The notes beneath the pieces are model-generated. The model was not told the DNA's origin. It made no database searches and saw only the letters and a program-made list of their open reading frames with translations. Shown here in pieces: positions 41,640-42,360 of a DNA stretch of 42,360 nt; position 1 is the stretch's first letter, and each line of letters starts with the position of its first letter. Origin of the DNA: Chromera velia (Eukaryota > Sar > Chromeraceae); NCBI GenBank assembly GCA_018398765.1, contig JAHBMJ010000699.1:1-42360 (forward strand), read 5' to 3'. A program made the position numbers and the translations under genes.

Positions 41640-42360
41640 CCGAATCCTCTGTAGACCCCCCCCGCTCTGCCCGTGAGACCCCCTTGCTCTGTCTGCCAAA
41701 TTGCCACAGACCCTCGTGCTCTGCCTGCCAAAAACTTCCACACTTTTCTGTGCTCTGCCCGTTAGGTTCTCTACAGACCCCCGTGCTCTGCCTGCCAAAC
41801 TTCCACACTCCTCCGTGCTCTGCCCATTAGGTTCTCTACAGACCCCCCCACTCTGTCCACCCAGATCCTCTGCATACTCCCCACTCTGTCCGTCAAATTT
41901 CTATAGACCCCCCAACTCTGCCTACCCAGATCCTGTGCAGACTCCCCCGCTCTAACCGCTAGATCCTGTGTAGAGCCCCCCACCCTGCCCATCAAATTTC
42001 CAGAGACCCGCTCACCCTGCCGGCCAGATCCTCTGCAGACCTCCCCACTCTGCCCGTCAAATTTCTACAGACCCCCCCACCCTGCCGGCCAGATCCTCTG
42101 CAGACTCCCCCACTCTGCCCATCAAATTTCTACAGACCCCTCCACCCTGCCAGCCAGACCCCCCCACGCTGCCGGCCAGATCCTGTGCAGACCCCCCCAC
42201 TCTGCCTGTCAAATTCCCACAGACTCCCCCACCCTGCCGGCCAGACCCCCCCACCCTACCGGCCAGATCCTGTGCAGACTCCCCCACTCTGCTGGCCAGA
42301 CCCCCCCCACCCTGCCCATTAAATTTCCAGAGACCCCCCCACCCTGTCTGCCAGATCCTC
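41640..42360. repeat. Degenerate 33-bp minisatellite, open on the - strand
   Basis: The array is built from alternating variants sharing CAGACYCCCCCACYCTGCC, with linkers CAAATTTCTA or GGCCAGATCCTGTG. The basic period is about 33 bp. The - strand stays mostly open and reads as a repeated 11-residue unit such as GRVGGSAQDLA. The copies become cleaner toward the window end, and the array continues beyond it. Whether it is coding cannot be told here. Confidence 0.8.

Noticed and set aside
1-42360. tRNA, rRNA, riboswitch or bacterial operon signals
   Set aside because: No cloverleaf with A/B boxes, rRNA-like block or Shine-Dalgarno-led gene string was found by eye. A covariance-model scan could still find a small RNA that I missed.

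Overview
The window looks like nuclear DNA of an intron-rich protist. I favour an alveolate close to the chromerids (Chromera-like), with a stramenopile alga as the main alternative. The reasons are mid-range GC content, very many short exons with GT..AG introns full of microsatellites, a Ty1/copia retroelement, abundant GCATGC words, and a gene of the algal/protist 'polymorphic outer membrane protein (Pmp)' type. No bacterial-style operon, rRNA, tRNA or CRISPR array was recognised.

Layout. (1) 1-927: G-rich start, a short lysine-rich repeat and AT-rich DNA without a convincing gene. (2) 928-6875: a decayed Ty1/copia LTR retrotransposon on the + strand, with two LTRs about 93% alike and a 5-bp target duplication. 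(3) 6876-7815: AT-rich spacer between the element and the 3' end of the host gene. (4) 7816-37690, - strand: one very large gene. I read it by hand as 58 exons whose splice phases chain without conflict, giving 9,396 coding bases and a protein of about 3,131 residues. (5) 37691-39290: upstream region with clustered GCATGC words and a compact GC-rich palindromic island. (6) About 39290-40030: a weak gag-like fossil on the + strand. (7) 40030-41640: pyrimidine-rich DNA with no firm gene. (8) 41640-42360: a degenerate minisatellite running off the end.

The large protein starts with a signal peptide and a proline-rich stretch, followed by a long region with two blocks of ankyrin-like repeats. A Pmp-type right-handed beta-helix (GGA and FxxN signatures) comes next, then an acidic linker, a cysteine-containing juxtamembrane segment, roughly seven to nine membrane segments and a Ser/Pro-rich tail. 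This order suggests a cell-surface receptor or adhesin-like protein whose ankyrin repeats would lie outside the cell or in the lumen, which is unusual. The exon model is inference from splice signals and frame continuity. The best-supported exons are those of the Pmp and membrane regions. The weakest are exons 3, 14, 16, 17, 23-26 and 41-45.

Two further patterns stand out. About half of the inferred 5' splice sites begin GTC rather than GTA/GTG. Many of these run straight into GTCA/GTCG tetranucleotide arrays, which could offer donors in any phase.
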